This document shows positions 50,570 through 59,429 of a stretch of 64,000 nt of DNA, piece by piece. The DNA is from Sphingomonas rosea (GTDB taxonomy: Bacteria; Pseudomonadota; Alphaproteobacteria; Sphingomonadales; Sphingomonadaceae), in the NCBI RefSeq assembly GCF_039538065.1, contig NZ_BAABBR010000001.1, positions 844,501 to 908,500 of the forward strand, written 5' to 3'. The notes below the pieces were generated by a model. That model was not told the origin of the DNA. It worked only from the letters and a program-made list of their open reading frames with translations, and did no database searches. How positions within the stretch are numbered: the first letter of the stretch is position 1; the number at the start of each line of letters is the position of its first letter. Made by a program: the position numbers and the translations under genes.

Positions 50570-51826
50570 ATGCACCTCAAGGATCTCAAGCAGAAGACCC
50601 CCGCCCAACTCGTCGCTCAGGCCGAGGAAATGGGCATCGAAGGGGCTTCCACCCTGCGCAAGCAGGATCTGCTGTTCTCCATTCTCAAGGTCCGCGCCGA
50701 GACCGGCGCCGAGATCATGGGCTCGGGCACCATCGAAGTGCTCAACGACGGCTTCGGCTTCCTGCGCAGCGCGGAAGCCAATTATCTCGCCGGCCCCGAC
50801 GACATCTACGTCACCCCGCAGCTCGTCCGCCGCTTCGGCCTCCGCACCGGCGACACCGTCGAGGGCGAGATTCGCGCGCCCAAGGACGGCGAGCGCTATT
50901 TTGCGCTGAGCCGCGTCACGCTGATCAATTTCGACGAGCCCGACGCCGTCCGCCATCGCGTCAATTTCGACAATCTGACGCCGCTCTATCCGGATTCGAA
51001 GCTCAAGCTCGACACTCTCGATCCCACGATCAAGGACAAGTCGGCACGCGTCATCGACATCGTCTCGCCGCTCGGCAAGGGCCAGCGCGCGCTGATCGTG
51101 GCGCCGCCGCGGACCGGCAAGACCGTACTCCTCCAGAACATCGCCCGCGCGATCACCGACAACAATCCGGAAGTCTTCCTGATCGTCCTGCTGATCGACG
51201 AGCGGCCCGAGGAAGTCACCGACATGCAGCGCTCGGTGAAGGGCGAGGTCGTCTCCTCGACCTTCGACGAACCCGCGCAGCGCCACGTCCAGGTCGCGGA
51301 AATGGTGATCGAGAAGGCCAAGCGCCTCGTCGAGCACAAGAAGGATGTCGTCATCCTCCTCGACTCGATCACGCGTCTTGGCCGCGCCTACAACACCGTC
51401 GTGCCGAGCTCGGGCAAGGTGCTGACCGGCGGTGTCGACGCCAACGCGCTCCAGCGTCCGAAGCGCTTCTTCGGTGCCGCCCGCAACATCGAGGAGGGCG
51501 GCTCGCTCTCGATCATCGCCACCGCGCTGATCGACACCGGCTCCAAGATGGACGAGGTCATCTTCGAAGAGTTCAAGGGCACCGGTAACAGCGAAATCGT
51601 GCTCGACCGCAAGGTCGCCGACAAGCGCATCTTCCCGGCGCTCGACGTCGGCAAGAGCGGCACCCGCAAGGAAGAGCTGCTGGTCCCGCAGAACACCCTC
51701 ACCAAGATGTGGGTGCTGCGCCGGATCCTCATGCAGATGGGCACCGTCGACGCGATGCAGTTCCTCCTCGACAAGATGCGCGACGCCAAGTCGAACGAGG
51801 ATTTCTTCGCCTCGATGAACCAGTAA
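50570..51826 (+). CDS. rho: Transcription termination factor Rho
   Basis: 418 residues. N-terminal helical domain, OSB-type RNA-binding fold ([22 protein letters not shown]), then a RecA-like ATPase with Walker A APPRTGKT and [13 protein letters not shown]. The Q and R loops are in the HVQVAEMV to [22 protein letters not shown] span. ATG at 50570. Order hemE-hemJ-rho is the usual origin-right order. Confidence 0.97.
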   Translation: MHLKDLKQKTPAQLVAQAEEMGIEGASTLRKQDLLFSILKVRAETGAEIMGSGTIEVLNDGFGFLRSAEANYLAGPDDIYVTPQLVRRFGLRTGDTVEGEIRAPKDGERYFALSRVTLINFDEPDAVRHRVNFDNLTPLYPDSKLKLDTLDPTIKDKSARVIDIVSPLGKGQRALIVAPPRTGKTVLLQNIARAITDNNPEVFLIVLLIDERPEEVTDMQRSVKGEVVSSTFDEPAQRHVQVAEMVIEKAKRLVEHKKDVVILLDSITRLGRAYNTVVPSSGKVLTGGVDANALQRPKRFFGAARNIEEGGSLSIIATALIDTGSKMDEVIFEEFKGTGNSEIVLDRKVADKRIFPALDVGKSGTRKEELLVPQNTLTKMWVLRRILMQMGTVDAMQFLLDKMRDAKSNEDFFASMNQ

Positions 51827-51906
51827 CCGGAACGAAGGCGGCACTGGTGCGATGACAGCGCCGGTGCCGCGTTCCCCTTCACCGCTCGTACACGCCGGAG
51901 CCTGAC

Positions 51907-52620
51907 TTGCTTGACCTTCTGATCGCCGCCGCTTCCTCGATGGGCGGCCCTGCCGACATCTGGGCATCGATCATCAAGGATTTCAGCAACATCACCGAGC
52001 CGGCGGCCTTTGCGGCCTTCCTCCAGGTGCTGATGATCGACCTCGTCCTTGCGGGCGACAATGCGATCGTCGTCGGCGCGCTCGCCGCGGGCCTTCCCGC
52101 CGAGCAGCGCAAGAAGGTCATCCTGATCGGCGTCGCCGCGGCCCTGGTGCTGCGCATCCTGTTCGCGCTGATCGTCACCCAATTACTCCAGATCGTCGGC
52201 CTGATCCTCGTCGGCGGGCTTCTTCTCCTGTGGGTCGCATGGAAGATGTGGCGCGAACTGCGCCACGCCGCCGACAATGCCGGCAGCCCCGAGATCGAGG
52301 GCGACGAGCATAGCGGCCTCAAGCCCGCCAAGAGCTTCGCCAGCGCTGCCTGGGCCGTCGCGGTGGCCGATGTCAGCATGAGCCTCGACAACGTCCTGGC
52401 GGTCGCCGGCGCGGCCCGCGAGCATCCCGGCATCCTCATCGTCGGCCTGATCTTCGCGGTCGCCCTGATGGGCCTCGCGGCCAACATCATCGCCCGCTAC
52501 ATCGAGCGCTATCGCTGGATCGCCTACGTCGGCCTCGCCGTGATCCTCTATGTCGCGGTCAAGATGATGTACGAAGGCTGGATCGATCCGCAGGTCGGTC
52601 TCGGCCGCCTCTTCGGCTGA
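51907..52620 (+). CDS. TerC/YjbE-family integral membrane protein
   Basis: 237 residues with seven or so membrane helices and the twin acidic motifs LVLAGDNAIVVG and VADVSMSLDNVLAVAG typical of TerC proteins, thought to move metal ions (manganese or calcium in relatives). The TTG at 51907 follows GGAG by six bases; the ATG at 51940 is the alternative. Lies between rho and mnmE. Confidence 0.85.
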   Translation: MLDLLIAAASSMGGPADIWASIIKDFSNITEPAAFAAFLQVLMIDLVLAGDNAIVVGALAAGLPAEQRKKVILIGVAAALVLRILFALIVTQLLQIVGLILVGGLLLLWVAWKMWRELRHAADNAGSPEIEGDEHSGLKPAKSFASAAWAVAVADVSMSLDNVLAVAGAAREHPGILIVGLIFAVALMGLAANIIARYIERYRWIAYVGLAVILYVAVKMMYEGWIDPQVGLGRLFG

Positions 52621-52658
52621 GCTTGAAACGCCTCGCGGAGACGGGGCAAACAGCGCGG

Positions 52659-53933
52659 GTGACCGACACCATCTTCGCCCTCTCGAGCGGCGCGCTGCCC
52701 GCGGCCGTCGCCATCGTCCGTTGCAGCGGTCCGCTGGCTGAAGAAGCGCTTGAGCGCCTTGCCGGCCCGCTGCCACCGCCGCGCGAGCTCGCGCTGCGGA
52801 CGTTGCGGGCAGGGGACGGCACCACCATCGACCGCGCGCTGGTCGTCCGCTTTGCCGCGCCCGCGACCGTCACGGGGGAGCCGCTGGTCGAATTCCACTG
52901 TCACGGTGGCCGGGCCGTCGTCGCGCGCCTTCTCGCCGAGCTCGCCAGCATGGAAGGGCTGCGGCACGCCGAGCCGGGGGAGTTCACGCGCCGTGCGCTC
53001 GGCAACGGCCGGCTCGACCTGACCCAGGCCGAGGGCCTCGGCGAACTCCTCGGTGCCGAGACCGAATGGCAACGCCGCGCCGCCGTCGCCACCGCGGGCG
53101 GGGCGCTCCGCCACCAGGTCGAAGCCTGGCGCACGCGGCTCGTCATGCTCTCGGCGCAAGCGGAAGCCGCGATCGACTATGTCGACGAGGACGAGACCGA
53201 GCCGTCGATGGGCTTGCTCGCCGCCGCCGCGGACGACCTTCGCGCCGAATGGGAGCGCTGGCTGGCTTCGCCGCGTGCCGAGTTGCTGGCCGACGGACTG
53301 CGGGTGGTGCTCGCAGGACCACCGAACAGCGGAAAATCCAGTCTCTTCAACGCTTTGAGCGGTTCGGACAAGGCCATCGTCACGCCGATTGCCGGCACAA
53401 CCCGCGACGTCATCGAAACGCGGCTCGATCTTGGCGGTATTCCGATCACTCTCGTCGACACGGCCGGCCTTCGCGACAGCGAGGACGAGGTCGAACGCAT
53501 CGGTGTTTCGCGTGCGAGGGCAGCGCAGGAAGAGGCCGATCTCCTGCTCTGGCTCGGCGACCCTCGCGCGGCACCGACTGGAAGGTCGACCATCCTCGTC
53601 CATGCCCGCGCCGACGAGCGGAGCGATCCCGCGCCCTTGGCCAGCATCGCGACGTCGGTCATCGGCGGTGAGGGGCTCGACACCCTGACGAGCGCCATCG
53701 CGGAGCGTGCGAAGAATATTCTTCCACCACCGGACCGGACGGCACTCAATCGCCGCCAGGCGACATCGCTCGAGATCGCATGTGATGCACTGACCGATGT
53801 GACGGCGAACGACATCGTCATCACTGCCGATGCGCTTCGCCGAGCGCTCCTCGCGCTGGACCATCTGTCCGGTCGCTCAAGTACCGAAGACGTGCTCGAC
53901 GCGCTATTTGGGCGCTTCTGCCTCGGCAAATGA
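52659..53933 (+). CDS. mnmE: tRNA modification GTPase MnmE
   Basis: 424 residues. With MnmG it modifies wobble U34 (cmnm5U). N-terminal tetrahydrofolate-binding domain TDTIFALSSGALPAAVAIVRCSG, a central GTPase with GPPNSGKSSLFNAL and DTAGLRDS, and the C-terminal CLGK end carrying the catalytic Cys. I start at the GTG at 52659 (VTDTIFALSSG); the TTG at 52623 has no conserved sequence. A parS site follows directly. Confidence 0.94.
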   Translation: MTDTIFALSSGALPAAVAIVRCSGPLAEEALERLAGPLPPPRELALRTLRAGDGTTIDRALVVRFAAPATVTGEPLVEFHCHGGRAVVARLLAELASMEGLRHAEPGEFTRRALGNGRLDLTQAEGLGELLGAETEWQRRAAVATAGGALRHQVEAWRTRLVMLSAQAEAAIDYVDEDETEPSMGLLAAAADDLRAEWERWLASPRAELLADGLRVVLAGPPNSGKSSLFNALSGSDKAIVTPIAGTTRDVIETRLDLGGIPITLVDTAGLRDSEDEVERIGVSRARAAQEEADLLLWLGDPRAAPTGRSTILVHARADERSDPAPLASIATSVIGGEGLDTLTSAIAERAKNILPPPDRTALNRRQATSLEIACDALTDVTANDIVITADALRRALLALDHLSGRSSTEDVLDALFGRFCLGK

Positions 53934-53936
53934 CCC

Positions 53937-53952
53937 TGTTTCACGTGGAACA
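53937..53952. promoter_or_regulatory. parS site 1
   Basis: TGTTTCACGTGGAACA: one mismatch to the near-universal parS TGTTTCACGTGAAACA. It sits in the mnmE-mnmG gap, about 5 kb from oriC and 3 kb from parB, which binds it. Confidence 0.85.
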
Positions 53953-53989
53953 ACTCGTAAAAGCGGCTCGCCGGCGCTAGGGCGCGCTG

Positions 53990-55672
53990 ATGTTCGACGT
54001 CATCGTGATTGGAGCAGGGCACGCTGGTTGCGAGGCGGCGGCTGCGGCAGCGCGTCGCGGCTCCAAGGTCGCGTTGCTGAGCTTCGACCCCTCGAACGCG
54101 GGTCAGATGAGCTGCAACCCGTCGATCGGCGGGGTCGGCAAGGGCCATCTCGTCCGTGAACTCGATGTCTTCGACGGCCTGATGGCGCGCGCCGCCGATC
54201 GCGCGTCGATTCACCGGCGCATGCTCAACCGGAGCAAGGGACCGGCGGTATGGGGTCCCCGCATCCAGGCCGACCGCAAGCTTTATCGGCGGGCAATCGA
54301 AGACCTTCTGGCCGAGCTCCCGATCGCGCGCCTGACCGGCGAGGCCATCGCCTTGCTGATCGATTACGACCGCATCGCCGGGGTCGAGCTCGCCGACGGC
54401 ACCCGCCTTCACGCCCCCGCGGTGGTCGTTGCGACCGGCACCTTCCTCGACGCCCGGATATTCATGGGCGAGGAGTCTCGCCCCGCAGGCCGAGAGGGCG
54501 AGCAAGCCAGTGTTCCGCTCGCCGCGCAGCTCCGTGACGTCGGGCTCGCCGAGCGGCGGCTCAAGACAGGGACCCCGCCACGGCTCGATGGTCGTACCAT
54601 CGACTGGGCGCGCCTCGGTGAGCAGCCGAGCGATTCCGAGCCGTGGCGCTTTTCCGCGCATCCTGAGAGCTGGAAGCCCGTTCCCCAGCTCCGCTGCGCC
54701 ATTACGCGCACCAATGACGCGACCCACGCCATATTGCGCGAAGCCGAAGACCGCTCCCCGCTCTATTCGGGGGCGATCGAGGGGAGGGGGCCGCGCTATT
54801 GCCCGTCGATCGAGGACAAGATTCGCCGTTTCGGCGATCGCGACGGGCACCAGATCTTTCTCGAGCCCGAGGGGCTCGACGATCCGCTGGTCTACCCTAA
54901 TGGCATCTCGACCTCGATGCCGGTCGAGGTGCAGACCCGTTTCATCCGCTCGATCGTGGGACTCGAGCGGGCCGACATCGTCCGGCCTGGCTATGCGGTC
55001 GAATATGAGCATGTCGATCCGCGCCGACTCGGCACCGATCTCCAGGTCCGCGACCTGCCCGGCCTGTTCCTCGCGGGGCAGATCAACGGCACCACCGGTT
55101 ACGAGGAAGCGGCTGCGCAGGGCCTGGTCGCGGGTCTCAACGCTGCGGCGTTCGTTCGCGAAGAGGCCCCGGTCACCTTCACCCGCCAGTCGAGCTACAT
55201 CGGGGTGATGATCGACGATCTGACGCTCCAGGGCGTGACCGAACCTTATCGCATGATGACCGCGCGGGCCGAATATCGCCTGCTGCTGCGCGCCGATAAT
55301 GCGGTTTCGCGGCTAGGGGCGATGGCGCTCGACACCGATTGCCTGTCGAACGCGCGGCGCTCGGCGATCGTTCGCCACTTCGAGGCACGGGCGACATCGG
55401 AATTCGCCGCGACGGAGCAAGGGCAGGCAGACGCCCTCTATGCGCCTTATGTCGCGCGGCAGCAGAAGGAATGGGCCGACGTCGATCGCAGCCGCGCGAC
55501 GCGCCTTCCGGCGTCGCTAGCCTTTGCCTCCATCCCGGGCCTTTCTGCCGAGATGGCCGAACGGCTTGAGCTCGCGCGGCCCGAAAACCTCGATCAGGCT
55601 TCGCGCATTCCTGGGATCACGCCTGCGGCGCTGACGGCACTTTATGTCGCCGTCTCACGGACTGCCGCATGA
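53990..55672 (+). CDS. mnmG: tRNA uridine-5-carboxymethylaminomethyl synthase MnmG, shortened form
   Basis: 560 residues. FAD motif GAGHAGCEAAAAAARRG, SFDPSNAGQMSCNPSIGG, GLFLAGQINGTTGYEEAAAQG and RAEYRLLLRADNA are all present. Most relatives have about 620-630 residues. The loss of about 60 lies after RLLLRADN (near residue 429), in the helical C-terminal domain that binds MnmE and tRNA; the end ASRIPGITPAALTALYV is kept. ATGA overlap with rsmG. Confidence 0.92.
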   Translation: MFDVIVIGAGHAGCEAAAAAARRGSKVALLSFDPSNAGQMSCNPSIGGVGKGHLVRELDVFDGLMARAADRASIHRRMLNRSKGPAVWGPRIQADRKLYRRAIEDLLAELPIARLTGEAIALLIDYDRIAGVELADGTRLHAPAVVVATGTFLDARIFMGEESRPAGREGEQASVPLAAQLRDVGLAERRLKTGTPPRLDGRTIDWARLGEQPSDSEPWRFSAHPESWKPVPQLRCAITRTNDATHAILREAEDRSPLYSGAIEGRGPRYCPSIEDKIRRFGDRDGHQIFLEPEGLDDPLVYPNGISTSMPVEVQTRFIRSIVGLERADIVRPGYAVEYEHVDPRRLGTDLQVRDLPGLFLAGQINGTTGYEEAAAQGLVAGLNAAAFVREEAPVTFTRQSSYIGVMIDDLTLQGVTEPYRMMTARAEYRLLLRADNAVSRLGAMALDTDCLSNARRSAIVRHFEARATSEFAATEQGQADALYAPYVARQQKEWADVDRSRATRLPASLAFASIPGLSAEMAERLELARPENLDQASRIPGITPAALTALYVAVSRTAA

Positions 55673-56286
55673 TCGAATCGCTGGGAGAAGCATTCGGAGG
55701 GCCTGTTTCACGTGAAACGGCCGCGAAGATCGAGCGCTATGTGTCGCTTCTCCTCGACGAAAACAGCCGCCAGAATCTCATCAGCCGCGGCAGCGTCGAG
55801 GACGTTTGGCAACGGCACATCATCGACTCCGCCCAACTCCTCCGACACGCTCCCACCGACGCGTCCTGGCTCGATATCGGGAGCGGCCCGGGCCTCCCCG
55901 GCATGGTGCTCGCTATGCGCGATGTTAGAGAAGTTACGATGGTCGAACCCCGCCGCTTGCGCACTGCCTTTCTCGAGCGGTGTCGCGACGAACTCGACCT
56001 GAAGAACGTCACGATCGTCACGGGCAAGACCGACCAGCTTTCCGGCCGATATGACGTCATCACCGCCCGCGCGGTCGCCTCGATCGACAGGCTGTTCGCC
56101 ATATCCTTGCCATTGTCCCATCCCGAGAGCCGGTGGGTGCTGCCAAAAGGCCGAAGCGCGGCAAAGGAACTGGAAGAAGCCCGCCGCACGTGGCAAGGTA
56201 ACTTCCGACTGGAGCCCAGCGTAACCGATCCGGAAAGCCGGATCCTCGTGGCAGAGGCGGTCCGTCGGAAAGCGGGACGGGGATGA
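55669..56286 (+). CDS. rsmG: 16S rRNA (guanine-527-N7) methyltransferase RsmG
   Basis: 205 residues. SAM fold with LDIGSGPGLPGMVLA and the N-terminal NLISRGSVEDVWQRHIIDS typical of GidB. Methylates G527 of 16S rRNA; its loss gives low-level streptomycin resistance in other bacteria. A second parS lies inside codons 12-17. Order mnmE-mnmG-rsmG-parA-parB is the conserved one. Confidence 0.95.
   Translation: MIESLGEAFGGPVSRETAAKIERYVSLLLDENSRQNLISRGSVEDVWQRHIIDSAQLLRHAPTDASWLDIGSGPGLPGMVLAMRDVREVTMVEPRRLRTAFLERCRDELDLKNVTIVTGKTDQLSGRYDVITARAVASIDRLFAISLPLSHPESRWVLPKGRSAAKELEEARRTWQGNFRLEPSVTDPESRILVAEAVRRKAGRG
55704..55719. promoter_or_regulatory. parS site 2 (inside rsmG)
   Basis: TGTTTCACGTGAAACG, matching the parS consensus in 15 of 16 bases and with an intact GTTTCACGTGAAAC core. 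In rsmG codons reading PVSRETA, the usual place for a parS in this gene. Confidence 0.9.
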
Positions 56287-57062
56287 TCAAGGTCGCGATT
56301 GCCAATCAGAAGGGCGGGGTGGGGAAGACCACCACCGCCATCAATCTCGCCACCGGCCTCGCCGCCATGGGGTGGCGCGTGCTGCTGATCGACCTCGATC
56401 CCCAAGGCAATGCCTCGACCGGGCTCGGCATCGGCCCGTCGGCGCGTGAACGCTCCTCCTACGAAGTGCTGATCGGCACCGAAACCGTGACCGACAGCGT
56501 CCAGGCGACGCGCGTGCCGCGCCTCGACCTGCTCCCCGCGACACAGGACCTGTCGGGCGCCGAGGTGGAGATGGTCGACCTCGATCGCCGTACGCATCGC
56601 CTCGCCGACGCACTCGACGCCGCGCCGCCGCGGTGGGACATCTGCCTGATCGATTGCCCGCCCTCGCTCGGCCTGCTCACCGTCAATGCGCTTGTGGCCG
56701 CCCGTCACCTGCTCGTCCCCCTGCAGTGCGAGTTCTTCGCGCTCGAGGGCCTCAGCCAACTCCTGCAGACGGTCGAGCGCATTCGCACCCGCTTCAACCC
56801 CGAGCTGTCGATCCTTGGGGTCGCCCTGACCATGTTCGACCGCCGCAACCGCCTTTCGGCGCAGGTCGCCGAGGACGTTCGTGCCTGCCTCGGCGCCGCG
56901 GTGTTCGACACCGTCGTTCCTCGCAATGTCCGCCTGTCCGAAGCCCCGAGCCACGGACTACCGGCGCTCATCTACGATCTTCGCTGCTCGGGCTCGACCG
57001 CTTATGTCGGTCTGGCGCGCGAGCTGATGGCCCGCCTCCCGGCCCTGAAGGAAGCCGCATGA
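56283..57062 (+). CDS. parA: Chromosome-partition ATPase ParA
   Basis: 259 residues. Deviant Walker A KGGVGKTTTAINLA, DLDPQGNAS and LIDCPPSLGLLT. It forms the DNA-bound gradient that pulls ParB-parS complexes during segregation. Overlaps rsmG and parB by four bases each. Confidence 0.96.
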   Translation: MIKVAIANQKGGVGKTTTAINLATGLAAMGWRVLLIDLDPQGNASTGLGIGPSARERSSYEVLIGTETVTDSVQATRVPRLDLLPATQDLSGAEVEMVDLDRRTHRLADALDAAPPRWDICLIDCPPSLGLLTVNALVAARHLLVPLQCEFFALEGLSQLLQTVERIRTRFNPELSILGVALTMFDRRNRLSAQVAEDVRACLGAAVFDTVVPRNVRLSEAPSHGLPALIYDLRCSGSTAYVGLARELMARLPALKEAA

Positions 57063-57940
57063 ATCAGCCTGCGCGCGGCCTTGGCCGCGGCCTTTCCGCC
57101 TTGCTTGGCGATGCGCCCGTGGCCGCGCCCGGCAGCGCCGACGGCGTCCGCGAACTCGACGTCGCGGCGATCCGCCCCAATCCACGTCAGCCGCGCCGGG
57201 TCTTCAACGAGGACGCGCTGGCCGAGCTCGCGGAATCGATCGGCGCGCGCGGTGTGCTTCAGCCGATCCTCGTCCGCCCGGCGGGCGACGCGGGACAATA
57301 TGAGATCGTCGCGGGCGAGCGTCGCTGGCGCGCCGCTCAGCGCGCGCAGCTGCACAAGATTCCGGCGATCGTCCGGACCTTCGACGAAGCCGGGACCGCC
57401 GAAGTCGCGCTGATCGAGAACGTGCAGCGCGCCGACCTCGGGCCGCTCGAGGAAGCTGACGCCTATGCGGCGCTTGTCGAGCGTTTCGGCCACAAGCCTG
57501 AGGAAGTCGGCAAGCTCGTCGGCAAGAGCCGCAGCCATGTCGCTAACTTGTTGAGATTACGAGATCTTCCGGAGAGTGTGCGCGCCCATCTCGATGCGGG
57601 AACGCTGACGATGGGGCACGCCCGCGCCATTGCGTCTTCGGACGATGCGGAAGCGCTGGCGGAAGAGATTGTGAAGCGCGGCCTGTCGGTTCGGCAGACC
57701 GAAGCGCTCGCACGAAAGCGTCGGCCGGGGGCCGGAAGCGACATTGGCCGTGGCAGCGCTCGCCTCACTGCCGCGGCGCGCGATGCCGACCTGCTCGCGC
57801 TTGAGCGGCAGCTCGGCGATCTCCTCGGACTGAAGGTCTCGATCCAGCACCAGGGCGGGGCTGGTCAGGTCGCGGTGCATTTCTCGAGCCTCGACCAGCT
57901 CGACCTCATCTGCCAGCGCCTGAGCGGCGAGCCGATCTAG
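57059..57940 (+). CDS. parB: Chromosome-partition protein ParB
   Basis: 293 residues. N-terminal GLGRGLSALLGD (ParA-stimulating), the CTP-binding ParB/Srx domain with GERRWRAAQ and LIENVQRADLGPLEEA, a helix-turn-helix GKSRSHVANLLRLRDLP that reads parS, and a C-terminal dimer domain. It binds the two parS sites here. Its stop shares a CTAG with the convergent holA. Confidence 0.96.
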   Translation: MNQPARGLGRGLSALLGDAPVAAPGSADGVRELDVAAIRPNPRQPRRVFNEDALAELAESIGARGVLQPILVRPAGDAGQYEIVAGERRWRAAQRAQLHKIPAIVRTFDEAGTAEVALIENVQRADLGPLEEADAYAALVERFGHKPEEVGKLVGKSRSHVANLLRLRDLPESVRAHLDAGTLTMGHARAIASSDDAEALAEEIVKRGLSVRQTEALARKRRPGAGSDIGRGSARLTAAARDADLLALERQLGDLLGLKVSIQHQGGAGQVAVHFSSLDQLDLICQRLSGEPI

Positions 57941-58938
57941 CGTCCGGCTGCGCGGGCGAGCTGCATCAGCAATTCGCCGAGCGCCGCCGAGGGTGGGACA
58001 GGGCGCAGCATGAGCTCGCGCTCGAGCTTCTGGACCCGGACCATGACTTCGGCGAGGCGCGCGCTCGTCCAGCGCGGGAGGATCCTGGTCACGGCTGCCT
58101 TGTCGCGCCAGACCGAGCCGAGAACGGTGCCGATCGATTGACCGCTGTCGACCCGCGCGCGCAGCGGCACGAGCATCAGCAGGCGGCGCTGGAGCGCACG
58201 GACGACGGGAATGGCGTCGATCGCCGAAGCTTCGAGCAGCACCAGTTCGGCGCCCAGCTGGTGGAGGTCTCCGGCCAGTGCAAGGTCACCGGGGCGGCTG
58301 TGGTCGGTCTCCGCCTGGTCGATCCCGAGCGCATCGACGACGCTCTCGTCGAGGTCACAGGGGCGGTCGGGCGCGGCATCAGCGTAGAGCGCGAATTTCT
58401 GGAGCTCGAGCCGGGCGAGCATGAGGTCGCCGGCGGCCTCTTCGGCGACGCGTTCGGCGAGCTGCGGGGTCAGCCGCAATCCTTCGCCGCGCCCGAGTTC
58501 GAGGATCGCGGCCACGAGATCGCGGGCGGCGAGCGGCTCGCTCGCGACGTGGATCGCACCCGGCCGGCTGTCGGCGAATTTCGCGATCTTGCTGTCCTTG
58601 CGCAGGGTCGAGGCGATGATCGCGATCGCGGGGGCTTCGGCCGAGGGAAGGTCGAGCAAGGCGGTGACGGCGGGGAGAATGTCCTCGCCGGCGGGCTCGA
58701 TCCACAGCAGCCGCTGGCCGCCGAACATCGAGATGCTCGCAGCCTCGTCGGCGAGCCAGGCGGGATCGCTTTTCAATTGCGCGACGCTGGTGGCGACCTT
58801 TTCGGCCTTGAGCGCGCCAAGGAGGCGCTGGGCATGCAGCCGGCTCGTCGAGGAATCCGAGCCCGAAAAAAGATAGAAACGAACCGAGGGGTCGGGCCGG
58901 TCCAGCGTGGCGGCGACGCGGCCGGCCGCCAGCTTCAC
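57937..58938 (-). CDS. holA: DNA polymerase III delta subunit
   Basis: 333 residues, normal length. N-terminal YLFSGSDSSTSRLHAQRLLGAL and a helical C-terminus ending LGELLMQLARAAGR. Delta opens the sliding clamp in the clamp loader. Overlaps lptE by ATGA. holA-lptE-leuS is a common proteobacterial unit. Meets parB head-on at the shared CTAG stop. Confidence 0.9.
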   Translation of the reverse strand: MKLAAGRVAATLDRPDPSVRFYLFSGSDSSTSRLHAQRLLGALKAEKVATSVAQLKSDPAWLADEAASISMFGGQRLLWIEPAGEDILPAVTALLDLPSAEAPAIAIIASTLRKDSKIAKFADSRPGAIHVASEPLAARDLVAAILELGRGEGLRLTPQLAERVAEEAAGDLMLARLELQKFALYADAAPDRPCDLDESVVDALGIDQAETDHSRPGDLALAGDLHQLGAELVLLEASAIDAIPVVRALQRRLLMLVPLRARVDSGQSIGTVLGSVWRDKAAVTRILPRWTSARLAEVMVRVQKLERELMLRPVPPSAALGELLMQLARAAGR

Positions 58939-59429
58939 TTCGGGCGGCCCGCGTTGGCGTAGAGGCCAAGCCGACCGACGATCTGGTCCGCCACGACCTG
59001 AGCGAGGCGTTCGGCGGCCGTCTGCTCGGCCGCGAGGGTCGCAACGTCGGAGCTGACGACATCGAGGCCGGCGTCGGAGCCCGCGGTCGCGTCCAGAACG
59101 ACTCGTCCCGTGGCGCTTTCGACCAGGCGATAGCGGGCGCGGATGGTGCGCCGCTCCCGGGTCACGGCGGTGTCGCCGCGGATACCGAAGCCGGTGACGT
59201 CGTCGTCGACCTCGACCTCGAGCCGATAGGGCTGCGATCCCTTGGGCTCGCCGAGGCGCTCGGCGAGCGCGGAGCGGAGGAGCCAGCCGGTGCGCCCACC
59301 GGCGATGGGCTGGACCGCGATCGACGACAGGAAGGTGGCCGTCTGGCCGCTCGCGCCACCGCCATAGACCGGACGCAATCCGCAGCCGCCGAGCGCGGCG
59401 ATCAGGAGGAGGGGGGCGAACCGTTTCAC
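58935..59429 (-). CDS. lptE: LPS-assembly lipoprotein LptE
   Basis: 164 residues. Signal peptide [10 protein letters not shown] with lipid-attachment Cys at about 16, then GLRPVYGG typical of LptE/RlpB. It plugs and helps fold LptD at the outer membrane. The ATG at 59429 overlaps the leuS stop by four bases. Confidence 0.88.
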   Translation of the reverse strand: MKRFAPLLLIAALGGCGLRPVYGGGASGQTATFLSSIAVQPIAGGRTGWLLRSALAERLGEPKGSQPYRLEVEVDDDVTGFGIRGDTAVTRERRTIRARYRLVESATGRVVLDATAGSDAGLDVVSSDVATLAAEQTAAERLAQVVADQIVGRLGLYANAGRPK

